Assembly (NCBI GenBank): GCA_009767595.1
Contig: VSDK01027717.1
Location: 96,803 to 160,802, forward strand
Length of the DNA stretch: 64,000 nt
Source: Symbiodinium kawagutii
Taxonomy: Eukaryota; Sar; Dinophyceae; Suessiales; Symbiodiniaceae
Direction: 5' to 3'
Part shown: in pieces, positions 10,340 to 20,637 of the stretch
Layout: the number at the start of each line of letters is the position of its first letter
How positions within the stretch are numbered: position 1 is the first letter of the stretch
Position numbers and translations under genes: made by a program
Notes under the pieces: generated by a model
The model's database searches: none
What the model was told of the DNA's origin: nothing
What the model saw: only the letters and a program-made list of their open reading frames with translations

Positions 10340-11150
10340 AGGGATAACACATGTAAACCAGCAGACCTTCCAGGCCCTATAAGCACCAACCATACAGCAC
10401 CCTGTCAAACATGGTCGCCCAGTCCTTTTGCTTCTTAGAAGTGCTGAAAAACAAGGGATGGACCGCAACAATCCAAACCTGGCTGGTGGTTTCTCATAAA
10501 CCTCTGCATCAATACCAACATTTTCTGGTTGGTGGCTGAACCACCCCTATGAAACATATCAGTCGACCAACCAACCACTTTTTAATATGAGGAAACATGA
10601 CTATGGATCAAAATCCCGTACCCCTGGCTCCCCATCACTAACCATTGTTTTCCCTATTGTTGCTGGTGATCATCCCCCATTGTTGGTTCGTTAATTTTGA
10701 CCCATAGCCGCATTTTAAACATGTTTAGAACCACCAGGGTAACATTTTGATGGGCCCGAACAGCTATATAACCAGAAGTGGCTGTGGGTCAGTTCACCCG
10801 AGACGTCCCCGTGGTTCCCCCACTGTTAACCATTGTATTCCCTATAAGATGGTTGGTTATTATCTCCATTATTGGTTGGTCAAGTGCTTGACCCAGCTCG
10901 CCAGTTGGTAACACTATGGAAAATGAAAGATGTATTGCTCTATCATTGTTGTTTCATTAGTAGTTGTTTAATTGATTAATCATTCTTGTTGGTCATTATT
11001 CGCTATTAATACCCCCAGTGCAGCGGATAGTGACCACCAATAATTAAACCCCACCGTAATATGTTGTTGGATTACCACCAATAAAACAACATATTGACCC
11101 CACCATTTCATTGAGCTCCAGTTCTTCGTAACATGTTGGTTGCATCATAA
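10340..11150. other. Non-coding stretch with one dispersed repeat copy
   Basis: Contains the dispersed repeat at about 10518-10590 and several CCCCATTGTTGGTT / CACTGTTAACCATTG words. No gene was recognised. Confidence 0.4.
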
Positions 11151-11184
11151 ACCCCAGCGTCAATGGGAACTCGACGACTCGTGC

Positions 11185-11220
11185 CTCCAAAGGGAGACGG
11201 GGATGCTGCGGCTCCGTTGC
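11185..11220 (-). CDS. FG micro-exon E3 (36 nt, phase 1-1)
   Basis: Acceptor CACCTGTGCAG, donor GCACGA (non-canonical GC). With the split Gly it reads GNGAAASPSPFG. The reverse strand reads VPPKGDGDAAAPLP, but the splice signals and constant phase favour the minus strand. Confidence 0.5.
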
Positions 11221-11413
11221 CTGCACAGGTGCTTGCGGATGGGCACTCGTTGCAGCCGCCATGGTGAAAGGATTGATATGAAGAGCATGCGGAAATCATG
11301 GAACCAACGAGGATTTCACTATGATTTGCAGCCACCATGACGGCCCAGCGCCTGACACACCCACCCGACTAGATGGGCCAGGTGATACTCAGAAGATTGG
11401 AGAACAGTGGGTC

Positions 11414-11474
11414 TATATATATATATATATGTTTATTTATTTAAAATGTGTATATATATATATATATATATATA
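11414..11474. repeat. TA microsatellite, interrupted
   Basis: Two (TA)n runs, about 11414-11430 and 11451-11474, separated by TTTATTTATTTAAAATG. Confidence 0.9.
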
Positions 11475-11479
11475 AAGAA

Positions 11480-12940
11480 AAAATACATATACATCCGTAC
11501 ATAGATATATATTACATGAGTTATGGGATGTATGCTCTAGATATGTTATAGTTTTGAAATTTTCATGGGTTGATATGTTAGATATGAGAAGCCAGGAAAT
11601 ATCATGAAACCATGCTAGATATGTTGGATTTGATAATTGCTTTTCAGCTGTGTTGTAGTTTGAAACAAAATGTAATTGCCTTATAGATGGTTATAGATGG
11701 CAGAAATCACTCAAGATATTGGATAATACGGGACGGGCATACATACACATACATATTGCATCTATGCATACGGAAAAAATACATACATTATCTTCAACAT
11801 TTATCCATATTAAAAAATATGTAAATACAAATGTGTCATGGCATAATATTGAATAAATATTGAATAGAAATGGTAGTGCTTAGATGTCAGAAGCTGGATA
11901 TTTCGAGATCATGATAGGTTGATAAGACCAATGTTGGATAATGACACGATATCATGATACATGTCAATAATGGATAATGATGGGCTGAAAATGGGATGGC
12001 TGAAGACAAATGATCATGGATAGTGGTTGTTGAATGTCATTGGCAGTGGTAGATATTGATTGACATTGGTCATTGTTGATTGGATGCTTCACTTGTTCTC
12101 CTATGACCCTACAAGAGTATTGTCCATCATCCTGGTTCTATCGTTCACTTTGCCATGTCACTGTGCCTGTACATGTAGCTTGGTGGCCCTTATGGTGTGG
12201 TGCTCTGAGTTTCAGGCTACACTGACCAGTTTGCTGCAGCCCGTTGTTTCGTGGGTACAAGTGACCAATGTGACCATGTTTTTGGGGATCTTAGCATCAG
12301 GACACATCACATGCATTCATGGACTTCAGCGAAGGCAAGGATGGACAGATGTCGTTGATGCCAAAGATCAACAGGGTCACAACGAAGACTTGTTGGACAT
12401 AGTTGGTTCTTAGCCCAATACTGAAAGGAGACACTGAGCATGATCTTTCTTGAACGATTGCCAACAGCGTTGCATACTCATCGTCCATCATCTAAGCCTT
12501 TATCAGTACTGGGTGATACCCTCCAACCACCGAGGGTCCCCCTCGTTGAGCCAGAACTACCCGGTAAGAAAGTGAGAAACGACGACCTGTTCAGAATCAT
12601 GCTTTAGTGCCCATCTGTTCCTGGGCGGCAAAGCCATAACTGGGTTATCTTGATTACACGCGTTGATTGCACGAGTTGATTACATGCGATGCTTTTGAAG
12701 TGAGTTCAAGCCATAATCGCAGCTAATCATCATACCCTTCAGCTATGGATACATTGGTTGTGACTTTCGGAGCATCCCTGCGCCCTTCACAAACTACATT
12801 CGATGGCAGCGACAAAAACAGCCGCCGTGAAAAAAACGGGAGAACAACAGCACCAATAGCAACAGTTGTGCTTTCGTGATGGTTCCGCCTGCTCAGTTGC
12901 TACCTGGAACATGACTTGCCCTCGAAATGATGAGATCCAG
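11480..12940. other. AT-rich non-coding stretch
   Basis: Rich in ATATGTTGGAT and ATGATAGG words. One plus-strand ORF at 12060-12413 (117 aa, hydrophobic start) has no recognisable motif and no support as a gene. No other feature was seen. Confidence 0.35.
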
Positions 12941-12948
12941 ACCTGTGC

Positions 12949-12981
12949 CTCCGAAGGGGCTGGCACTAGAGGAGGACCCTC
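12949..12981 (-). CDS. FG micro-exon E4 (33 nt, phase 1-1)
   Basis: Acceptor CGCTGCAG, donor GCACAG (GC type; an alternative GT donor lies 6 nt later and keeps frame). With the split Gly it reads GGSSSSASPFG. Confidence 0.55.
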
Positions 12982-14000
12982 CTGCAGCGAGCGACAACAA
13001 CACTGAAGAATGGTCGTAGTTGGTCGTAGTAGGTCAGAAATGTTCAGAATGGGCGTTAGTAACGCACAATACCCAACACAGCTAGAGAATCTGGAAGCTC
13101 AAAACTGCAACTTGTTACAGCTGCTGTTCTTTTTCCTAGTTGTCCGCAAGTGGAACTGGAAACTGTGCCCACAAAGACAACTCAACCTACAACCACACTG
13201 CTTGTCCGGCTGCCTCCTCCGAAGAAGCCACCGGAACTGGCACCTGCATGGTCAGGAGTGGCTCATGTTCGTTCCAACTTCTAACGTTTGAAAATCAAGG
13301 CTTATGATGAGTAATTGATCAGGGCTGGTAAGGCGATACTTCTTTTAATGGTAACGTATCCAAAAACAAAACATGACAATGAATGATAATGCCTTCCTGT
13401 CTCTCAAGGGCAGGGAAAACCTTCTTGTGATAAAGGCAACCAATCTTTCTGGTCGTTAATAGGGGTCACTATGCAAGGATAGCTGGGCTAAGGGCTCGGA
13501 ACTGCCTGTGACCAAACAGAAAGGGGTTCCTGGGGCATTTCTGCTCCAGCCTTGAGGGGAGAACTGAGAGTTTCCATGCCTGTTCCTGAGGGTGGGTGGT
13601 AGCTTAGGGCAAAAATTGGGAAAAACTAAAGAATGGATACTGTTAAGTATGGGTTTTCCCACTGTGACCTATATTCAAGCATATCAACAGCTAAAGGACG
13701 CTGTGCATCATCATTTACACTATCTGGATGTCATCGTCTTCACATGTCTTCACCGCAAAGCATGTAGAAAATACAAATCGTGACTCCAACTGAACAAAAA
13801 CAAGACCACAACGCACCACGAGAGCAGTCCAAAATCGATTATTACTTCTACAATGGTTGATTGATGGGTCACTCCAATTTCCCACCGCAATACCTTAAAC
13901 CTACGGGTCAATGATGTCAGTGCCAATGATGATGAACATCGCCCCGTTGCCGCGTGGTTGGGCTACGGCTTTTTTGCTGGGAAGCGACGAGTGCCGCTGC

Positions 14001-14027
14001 CTCCGAAGGGACTCGCCGAGGAAGCTC
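14001..14027 (-). CDS. FG micro-exon E5 (27 nt, phase 1-1)
   Basis: Acceptor GCTGTTCAG, donor GCAGCG (GC type). With the split Gly it reads GASSASPFG. Confidence 0.55.
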
Positions 14028-14101
14028 CTGAACAGCTCAGCTTGGCGAAGGTGGAAGCAGTTTTGGTGCTAACGACTCTGGAAAGTTCGAATCTGAAACA
14101 C

Positions 14102-14212
14102 AATTGGTGGTTTCCCAAAATAGGGGTACCCCCAAATCATCCATTTATAGTCATTTTTAATAATAAACCAGCCATTTTTTGGGTACCCTATTTTGAGAGA
14201 AACCATCAATTT
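14102..14212. mobile_element. MITE-like 111-bp inverted-repeat element
   Basis: Arms of about 48 nt are imperfect reverse complements: the left begins AATTGGTGGTTTC and the right ends GAAACCATCAATT. Each arm carries a GGGTACCC-like core. Related elements lie at 15411-15495 (opposite orientation) and 52217-52325. It translates on the minus strand to NGWFIIKNDYKWMIWGYPYF, a peptide type I recall as common in dinoflagellate repeat-derived ORFs; that recollection is unverified. Confidence 0.6.
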
Positions 14213-14387
14213 GGCCACAACAAGTTTTGGAAAATGATCTGGAACGTTCGGAAAAGTTCTGAAAAACCAATTCATGACATGTTGGTGGAATTGTTGAAAA
14301 CCACTCACCGAAACGACATGTTGACAGCATCCAACAAAAATTCTAAGATCAACTTTTGATCTCAGCAGAGTCAATCATCCAGGGGGC

Positions 14388-14414
14388 CTCCAAAGGGGCC
14401 GGAAGCAGATGCAC
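14388..14414 (-). CDS. FG micro-exon E6 (27 nt, phase 1-1)
   Basis: Acceptor CTTGACTGAG, donor GCCCCC (GC type, weak). With the split Gly it reads GASASGPFG. Confidence 0.45.
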
Positions 14415-15057
14415 CTCAGTCAAGGCGGAGACTGAAGATGTTTCACAACCCTGCACCACCTGAGATTCGTGAATGCAGAGCGGCACCCTCTAGTTGTTTA
14501 TGCCATGTTGTCATGCACCTTTGCATCTCTATGCATTTCAGTATGTCAACTTACCGATGCAACTGACCCTTTTTTTTGCTGGGTACCACTCTGCAAAGGT
14601 TCTGGGGCTAAGTATCAACTGATGCAGGTCCCCAGCTGAGTGTTGGTGCAAAACCTGTGGGGGAATCCCAACTATGCAGTCTCCCGGCTCTACGTACTTC
14701 AGGACCGTCTTGGAGAATACGATGGTGAACATATGTGAGCACCATGCTGGCGTCGCATTCTCCAAGACCTGCAAACAAATGTCACGAGATGTCATGAGGC
14801 TTATCTTTTCAAGATGCCGCAGGTCTGGTTGGTTGAACTAGCTTGGGCGCCCAACTGTATTTAGCTGGGCTTAGGATGGCTTAGGATTGGCTTCGGTGCT
14901 TCGTTTCATGTCAACGGGTACAAAAATGCAAACAAACATCCAAGCAGTTTCAATGTCAGGGTCTATGCCTGCATGTTTGTTGAAAAAAGAAACGCATCTA
15001 GAACTACTTGGATCTCTTGCAGGGTTGTCCTGGTCATCCTGACTCCAAGATCCGAAC

Positions 15058-15090
15058 TTCCGAAGGGGCTGGAGCTGCTGGAGCTTGTGC
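15058..15090 (-). CDS. FG micro-exon E7 (33 nt, phase 1-1)
   Basis: Strong acceptor TTTGTCCTCAG, donor GTTCGG. With the split codon it reads GTSSSSSSPFG; the last split codon begins A (AGx, Ser or Arg) instead of G. Confidence 0.55.
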
Positions 15091-15288
15091 CTGAGGACAA
15101 AGACAGGTGCGGCACGCAGTCCCCTGGAGCAGCATAGCTTGCTCCAGAGTTTCCATCGATGATCCGCTGGTCAAAGGGAAAACGCGACAACTTATGGATG
15201 ATGATCAGCTCATCATGCCTTCAATGATGCCCCGGATATGCCTTAAGCCCTGCTGAATCCACTTGCTTAGATTATGGCATCCCTGTGC

Positions 15289-15321
15289 CTCCAAAGAGTC
15301 CTCCTCCAGTGGCTGCAGCAC
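15289..15321 (-). CDS. FG micro-exon E8, GLFG type (33 nt, phase 1-1)
   Basis: Acceptor GTTTTCCAG, donor GCACAG (GC type). With the split Gly it reads GAAATGGGLFG. It closely resembles E9 on the far side of the Helitron region. Confidence 0.55.
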
Positions 15322-15410
15322 CTGGAAAACACCATCCCACTTGCGCTGGTTGGCCCATTTTTGTCGGAATCCCTTGAGTTTATATTTTCAAGTTGACCCA
15401 AAGTTCTGGA

Positions 15411-15495
15411 CCATGGATGGTTTATTACCAAACATTGTTGCTATTCGGAGATGATTTGGGAGTACCCCCCATTGGAAGAAACCACCATTTCTGTG
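15411..15495. mobile_element. MITE-like element, second copy
   Basis: Reverse-complement relative of 14102-14212: it shares ATGGTTTATT, the ATGATTTGGGAGTACCCCCC core and the AAGAAACCACCAT end. Confidence 0.5.
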
Positions 15496-15839
15496 GGTAA
15501 GGAGGGTTTTAGGCATATCCAGGCAACGGTTCAGAAAGGGGTTGCCGGCAACACTCCAGGGTTGGGCATACTGGTTGGTCGCTGTTCTGCTGGTGGGCGG
15601 ATCTCTCCAGAACACAAGGCGGCTCAGCAGGGATGTCACAACCTGCAGGTGTGTCCATGATGCTACCACCCACCACTCCAAAGTTTAAGAACATCCATCA
15701 GCTTAGAATGATGGACGATGGTGCAGCCAGTGTTTTACAAAGTAAATCCGCCGGCCCTTGGGCACGGCGTGTTTTAGGTAGTCCGTCTCAATTTGTTGAT
15801 TTGTTCAAGTTTTAGTTTGATCTTTAAATCTAAATGTTC

Positions 15840-16025
15840 CCCCGCGCGGATTTTGGATTCGTCTAACTTTTTCCACCCCTCCCCCCCCCTCCCTGTTTTT
15901 TATTTTGGACTGGATTTAACCCTCGGGCATATGCATGAGATTAAGAGCATACTTTGATGCCATAAGGCTCAAAAGAGAGATAGAGGTTTCCCCCCTCACT
16001 CCCTCCCCCCCTCCCCTTTTCTAAA
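15840..16025. other. Pyrimidine-rich stretch
   Basis: Contains long C-rich tracts (about 15875-15895 and 15990-16018) on the plus strand. No gene was seen. Confidence 0.6.
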
Positions 16026-16074
16026 TTTGAATTTCCTAAAGCGTCCCTTCCATCATGTAGCGGGGCACGGCAAG

Positions 16075-16351
16075 TTTTCTACACCAACGAGGTTTTACCG
16101 CAACATGCTTTTGCACCACCCAATTTTCACACGAGTCTGTTTTGAGACCACCATGTTTTTACACCAACTTGTTTTTATACAACGTTGTTTTGCGCCAACA
16201 CATCTTGATACCCGCCTGTTTTGCAACCAACGCGCTTTGACACCGGCCTCTTTTTAGAGCAGCCGGGCTTTAGACCGACCAGTTTTTTGCACCACACGTT
16301 GTTCAACCAACCAGCTTTTACACCCGCATGTGTTTGCACCATCCCATTTTT
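16075..16351. repeat. Degenerate tandem array with 16-nt period
   Basis: Eighteen short T-runs occur at 16075, 16093, 16109, 16124, 16140, 16156, 16172, 16188, 16205, 16219, 16236, 16251, 16269, 16283, about 16299, 16316, 16333 and 16347, a mean spacing of 16.0 nt. Between them lie CACCAAC-like words, giving a unit near CACCAACNNGTTTTNA. The units differ, so this is an old or constrained array and not a simple microsatellite. Confidence 0.7.
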
Positions 16352-16889
16352 GGACCCACCACATTCGAGCGGCGTCATTCGACGTCTTGTCCGGGCAGTT
16401 TCCCGGTGTTTCCTACCAAGACTAGCGCTAAAGGGTCGGGCGTGCAGCCGTCTGGCGTCTTACTATCATTACCACGAAAACCAACTATCTTAAATAGCAA
16501 CAATACCTGACCAAACATGAACACCTCAAATCGGTTATTAGCACAAGTTTGGTTGACCGAGGGGATAGACTTTTGGATAGCTTGTTGATTACAAACATGG
16601 TCGCTAAACGTTTCATTCATGGTTACCTGATGGTCAGCTACCTTCCCTCCACGACAGCTTTGCCCAACATTTTCTGGACCACACGGGGCCGTGCGCGCTG
16701 CGCCGGAGAGATGCCATTCTGGCTGCCGTGGCCACTGTGGAGCGCTGGCACCACCCTGGCGAGCGGGGAGACTTTCATCACCGAAGGCTACAAGTCACCA
16801 CGTACAGTCGGGTCATGCAGGGGGTTCCTTCAAAGACCAGACTTCATTTGGTGATCGAGAGGTTTGGGGACTGCTTCTGGTGAGCCTTA

Positions 16890-17215
16890 CACTGCTACTC
16901 ATCATCACAATTTGTCCAACTCTGTCCTCCTAAACTGTTACGCATCGTCTCAACCTGTCAGACATCGTCCTCCTGTCACCTGCTACTGGCTGATACACTT
17001 GGTCAAGCCCATTCACGAATGCTAGACGCCACTTTTCTTCTTTCTCGGCTACTTCGATTTAAGGCCTGCATGCTTTACAAGCACTGCCCAAGCAGCGCGC
17101 GGCCACCCTCGAAATCTGTTTGCCAAAGTAAACTCACGCAAAAGCGATTGCCCACACAGCCTTTTCTCAGCTAGCTCCTCAAAGTCGACTCATCAAGGCG
17201 CAGCGGAGTCTTACC
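16890..17215 (-). repeat. 3'-flank repeat, copy 1 (about 325 bp)
   Basis: Diverged copy of 20266-20566. Shared landmarks are CTACTCATCATCACAA at one end, CTCGAAATCTGTTTG in the middle and CATCAAGGCGCAGCGGAGTC at the other. On the minus strand both copies lie just downstream of a stop codon (17270 and 20638). It could be a transposon 3' end or shared 3' UTR sequence. Confidence 0.75.
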
Positions 17216-17269
17216 ACCTGGGCTTGCCAAGGACAGCCGAGGCATACGCCCCAGCCATCCTGCAGCAGC

Positions 17270-18419
17270 TTACGCCCGGAGCTTCTTCCGCTGCTCTTCT
17301 GTCAATGGACGCGCCAACGGCAGCTCCGCTCTCTCCGCGTAGCCTTGTGTCATCATCTTGGTTTTTCCTTCCTGCAAGTACCGGCTGGCTTTGCGAGGCA
17401 GCATCAAGCCCACGCCCAATGCCATCACGTAGCATCGGGAGCTCGTGAATTGGTCAGCTGTCTCCTCTGCCGACGTTGTCCAGTCCCTTTCGCGGACAGC
17501 TCCGGTCCCGCTCTCCCCTTGCCGCATTTTGCGTTTGTCCAACCGATCATCTTGCACGTCCAAGGCAAAAGCGGGGCATCGCTTCTTCTCAGCCTTCCCC
17601 ATGCCTGTCCTATCCACGGCTGACCATGTCGCCAATGGGAGCGCTTCGGGCGCCTGGCCTGGCACCGCCACCAACAAAACCATCTTTGCCACATATGGAT
17701 GTGGCTTTTCAAGTCCTTCAGCCGGAAAGTAGTGGGTTGTCCCGTACCTCACGGCCCGCTTGAAGGTACGCGAGGTATACGCCCCACGTCCACAAGCAGT
17801 GCCATGAGCTCGACCCTCCAATTCCGATGGCAGCACCTCACCAAATGCCAGGCCACTCGCAACACCGTAAATGTTGCTACCGATCAAAGACCCCTTCTCC
17901 AAGGCATACACCCTAGAGCCTCCTGCGTAGCACCACGGAGACAAATTCCATGGCACCACACACAAGGGCGCAGCCCTCAGCCATTGCTGCCCCCTCAGCT
18001 CCTAGCTTCCGTCGCTTCTGTCTGAAAGTTTCACCTATGCCTCCTGCACAACCGATCACTGCGAACATGTTCCCATACCTGTCTCTACCCCAGACCCAGC
18101 CACAACGCCAAGCTGGCAAAGCGTCCTGTGAAGTCCAGAGAGAGGACAAGGGACGCTGGCCCTCGACACTGAACTGCAGGCCACGTGCAAGTAGCCATTC
18201 ATCAACTTCCGCCCAAGCAACGGCTATGGGCGTTGCTGGCGCGCGCTCCACTTCTTCGAGGATACCAGCCACCCCATCACACTTCAGCACGCCTTCTCCG
18301 CGGATGATTTGCGTCATCCCTCCTGCAAACTTGCGGATCTGCCTGGGCGCCAAATTGTTTTTGGCCTTCAAGTATGCAGGGGGCACCTCCCATTCCCACT
18401 CGGACAAGAGGCTGGCCAT
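17270..18419 (-). CDS. PARP-like ADP-ribosyltransferase, two exons (18079-18419, 17270-17912)
   Basis: Exon 1 starts at ATG 18419 (MASLLSEWEWEVPP) and ends AGAGACAG before donor GTATGG at 18078. Exon 2 begins after acceptor GGCTCTAG at 17913. The split Arg codon rejoins exactly in frame (GRDR then VYALEKGS), which supports the model. Exon 2 contains RAHGTACGRGAYTSRTFKRA and YVAKMVLLVAVPG, resembling the PARP catalytic pattern G.GaYfS...A..Y and the following strand. The classical H-Y-E triad is not clear, so activity is uncertain. The C-terminus is basic. It is probably cargo of a Helitron-like unit; the family call is tentative. Confidence 0.5.
17913..18078 (-). repeat. Repeated intron, copy 1 (166 nt, GT-AG)
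   Basis: Runs from GTATGGGAACATGTTC to GGCTCTAG. Diverged copy of 29709-29859, with collinear words (ACATGTTYGC, GCAATGGCTG.GGGCTGCGCCCT, GCAGGAGG.TCTAG). In both genes the exon after it reads [AV]YALEKGS. This fits a shared 5' gene module or an introner-like element. Confidence 0.65.
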
Positions 18420-18429
18420 GGCTCTTGCA

Positions 18430-19440
18430 CCCGGCGCCTAAGTTCAAAAATTAATGCACCAACAGTGCACGACCTTTTACTGCGAAAACCCCAGCTGTTA
18501 TTCATCCATTCCTTCACCTATGGGTACCCAACCCTTCTTCTTTCGCTTCGTCAACCAGTCTATTATTGAAAAGCTATCTCCTGCTTGACTTTGAGCCAAC
18601 GCACGCATAGAAGTCTGCAATTTCTGGACGTGCTGGACACTGTCACCGTGTTTCAAACCAAAGTGAGCCGCTTCACCTTACAGCTTGCTCCTCCCAGCCC
18701 TTGCGCACAGGGTCTTGCCTCCATCTCTGGCACCAGAGAACCCGCGCTGCTCGACGAGGCAGTCCTTTACCGGGCGCAGGCACGGAGGATTCGATCACCA
18801 TGATGGAATGGCCTACACTTCCACTGTGTACCCCCAAACAGTATCCGTTACTTCAGCTTCCAGCTGCAAGGACCTTTGCCCCGTAGTTACCCTAATCACC
18901 TTACCAGCTCAACCTTTAGAATTCAATTGCAATTCGCTGACAATTTTGGATGTTCCGTCAAAATCTAGCCAACCGAAAAATAAGCAATAAATACATCCAA
19001 CTGCTGTAGCCCAAGCATGCTGCTCTTGCCGGCTCATCATTTATTCCTGGCTTATGAAAAAAATTTCCAAAACCATCCCACAGTAATCAACCCTTCAAAG
19101 TGTCATGGAGTGGACAATTCCAATTCCTTTCTAAACGACACACCTCGGGTAGGCCCACACAACGATGTCCCCGCCATGGTGTTCACGGTGATTGCTTGTG
19201 CCCGGCACCTGGCCCTGGCACCTGTTCAGGCACCGCCTGGGCCACTTCCCCCGACATCTCGCTATCTCCCTTTCTCATCATTGCGCGAACTCACCCTACG
19301 CATCATCCGAACTCTTCAGCAACCCTGGACATACATCCAAGGTGGCCTGCTCCCAACTATAAAACTGCCTTTGCGCATTTGTTATCATTCTTCACCTGCG
19401 AAGAAGCCCTGCCTAAAATGATCAACTGTAGGCTGGTGGT
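18430..19440. other. Non-coding spacer in the Helitron region
   Basis: C-rich, with only short ORFs on the plus strand (for example 19017-19421) and no motifs. A divergent partial unit of the following tandem repeat is visible at about 19310-19440. Confidence 0.4.
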
Positions 19441-19449
19441 TGCAAACTA

Positions 19450-20035
19450 CTTCCCTCAACCGACAACCCCAGGCATACACCCAAGGAGGTCAAGTACAAC
19501 AGCACAACTTTCCCCCTCATCGACAAGATAAAACATTTCCTTCGCATGTCATTATCCCTACTTGTTCTACCCTCGAGACACGAGCCCCAGGTATACACCC
19601 AAGACCGCCATGTGCAGCGGACTAGAAGCTCCTACATGCCTGCCCCCAGCCACCTTCACTACTTGCAACTTTCATTCCTCTGGCAGTGGCCCACGCATTT
19701 CCTGTCCGCAACCCCTGGCATAGGACAAAGTACTTCCCTTAGCCAGCAACCCCAGGCATACACCCGAGGCAATTCAACGCAACAGCCCGACTATTCCGAT
19801 CACCAAAAAAATCTCCTTCTCGTGTCATCATCTTTCCATGAAATGTCTTCCCTAACTGACTTGTTCTAACCTCTAGACACGAACCCCAGGTATACACCCA
19901 AGGCCGCCACATGCTGCGGACCGCAAGCTCCTGCACGCCTGCCCCCAGCCACCTTCGCTACTTGCAACTTTCATTCCTCTGGCAGTGGCCCATGCATTTC
20001 CTGTCCGCAACCCCTGGCATAAGAAGTTCGTCCAA
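19450..20035. repeat. Two-copy tandem repeat, unit about 290-300 bp
   Basis: Unit 1 is about 19450-19738 and unit 2 about 19739-20035. Both contain CCAGGCATACACCC, then CGAGACACGAGCCCCAGG or its variant, then an almost identical stretch through CCTCTGGCAGTGGCCCA and TTTCCTGTCCGCAACCCC. Each unit holds two copies of the palindromic GGTATACACC-type motif. Non-coding as far as seen. Confidence 0.8.
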
Positions 20036-20265
20036 GTTTGCTGGATTTCTCCTAGTCTACTTTTGCTTGCAAGCAGAATGTGCCCGCTCAAACTCACAGC
20101 CCGCTCGCCGCCCAGCCCGCCTGCACAGCAACGGCGCTTCCCTTTCGCAAAGCCTGCGTCACACACACCGGGCAGCAGTCTCGCTCAGAATCCCCTGTCT
20201 GCTGAGACTGCTAGTCATCATCTGCAGTTGTTGCAGTCTGTTCTCCTACCCAGCGCATTCAAACT

Positions 20266-20566
20266 TCTACTCATCATCACAACCCGTCTAATTGATCCTC
20301 CTTTCACGAACCACTGGCTCACGCACTCGGTCCAGCCCTGTCACGGCTACCGGTGAACGCTGGACGCAGCGTCGCTTTTCCTCCTGTCTCCTGCGATTTC
20401 AATTTAATGGCTGAATGCTTTACAAACACTGCGCGAACGCTGTGCCGCCATCCTCGAAATCTGTTTGACAAAGCAAACGCATCCAAAAGCGACTGCCCAC
20501 ACAGCAATTTCTCAGCTAGCTCCTCAAAGCCTACTCATCAAGGCGCAGCGGAGTCTTACTGCATGG
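20266..20566 (-). repeat. 3'-flank repeat, copy 2
   Basis: Matches 16890-17215; it lies immediately downstream of the RPA-like gene on the minus strand. Confidence 0.75.
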
Positions 20567-20637
20567 GCATCCGGCCATTCAAGCTCTTCGAGGCCTACGC
20601 CCCAAAGAGCCGCAAGGCAGCCCCCCGAAGTAAGAAG

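Larger units (their letters stand above)
16890..18419 (-). mobile_element. PARP-like unit sharing both flanks with the Helitron
   Basis: Its 3' flank (16890-17215) matches 20266-20566, the flank downstream of the RPA-like gene. Its intron (17913-18078) matches the first intron of the Helitron's zinc-finger gene (29709-29859). It may be a non-autonomous relative carrying a cargo gene, or part of one larger composite element. Confidence 0.45.

Noticed and set aside
12941-14050. Plus-strand reading of the FG islands as repeated VPPKGLALEE-type Pro/Lys peptides
   Set aside because: The frame is open, but on the minus strand every island has AG/GT or AG/GC borders, constant phase and a constant FG ending, and all other genes are on that strand.
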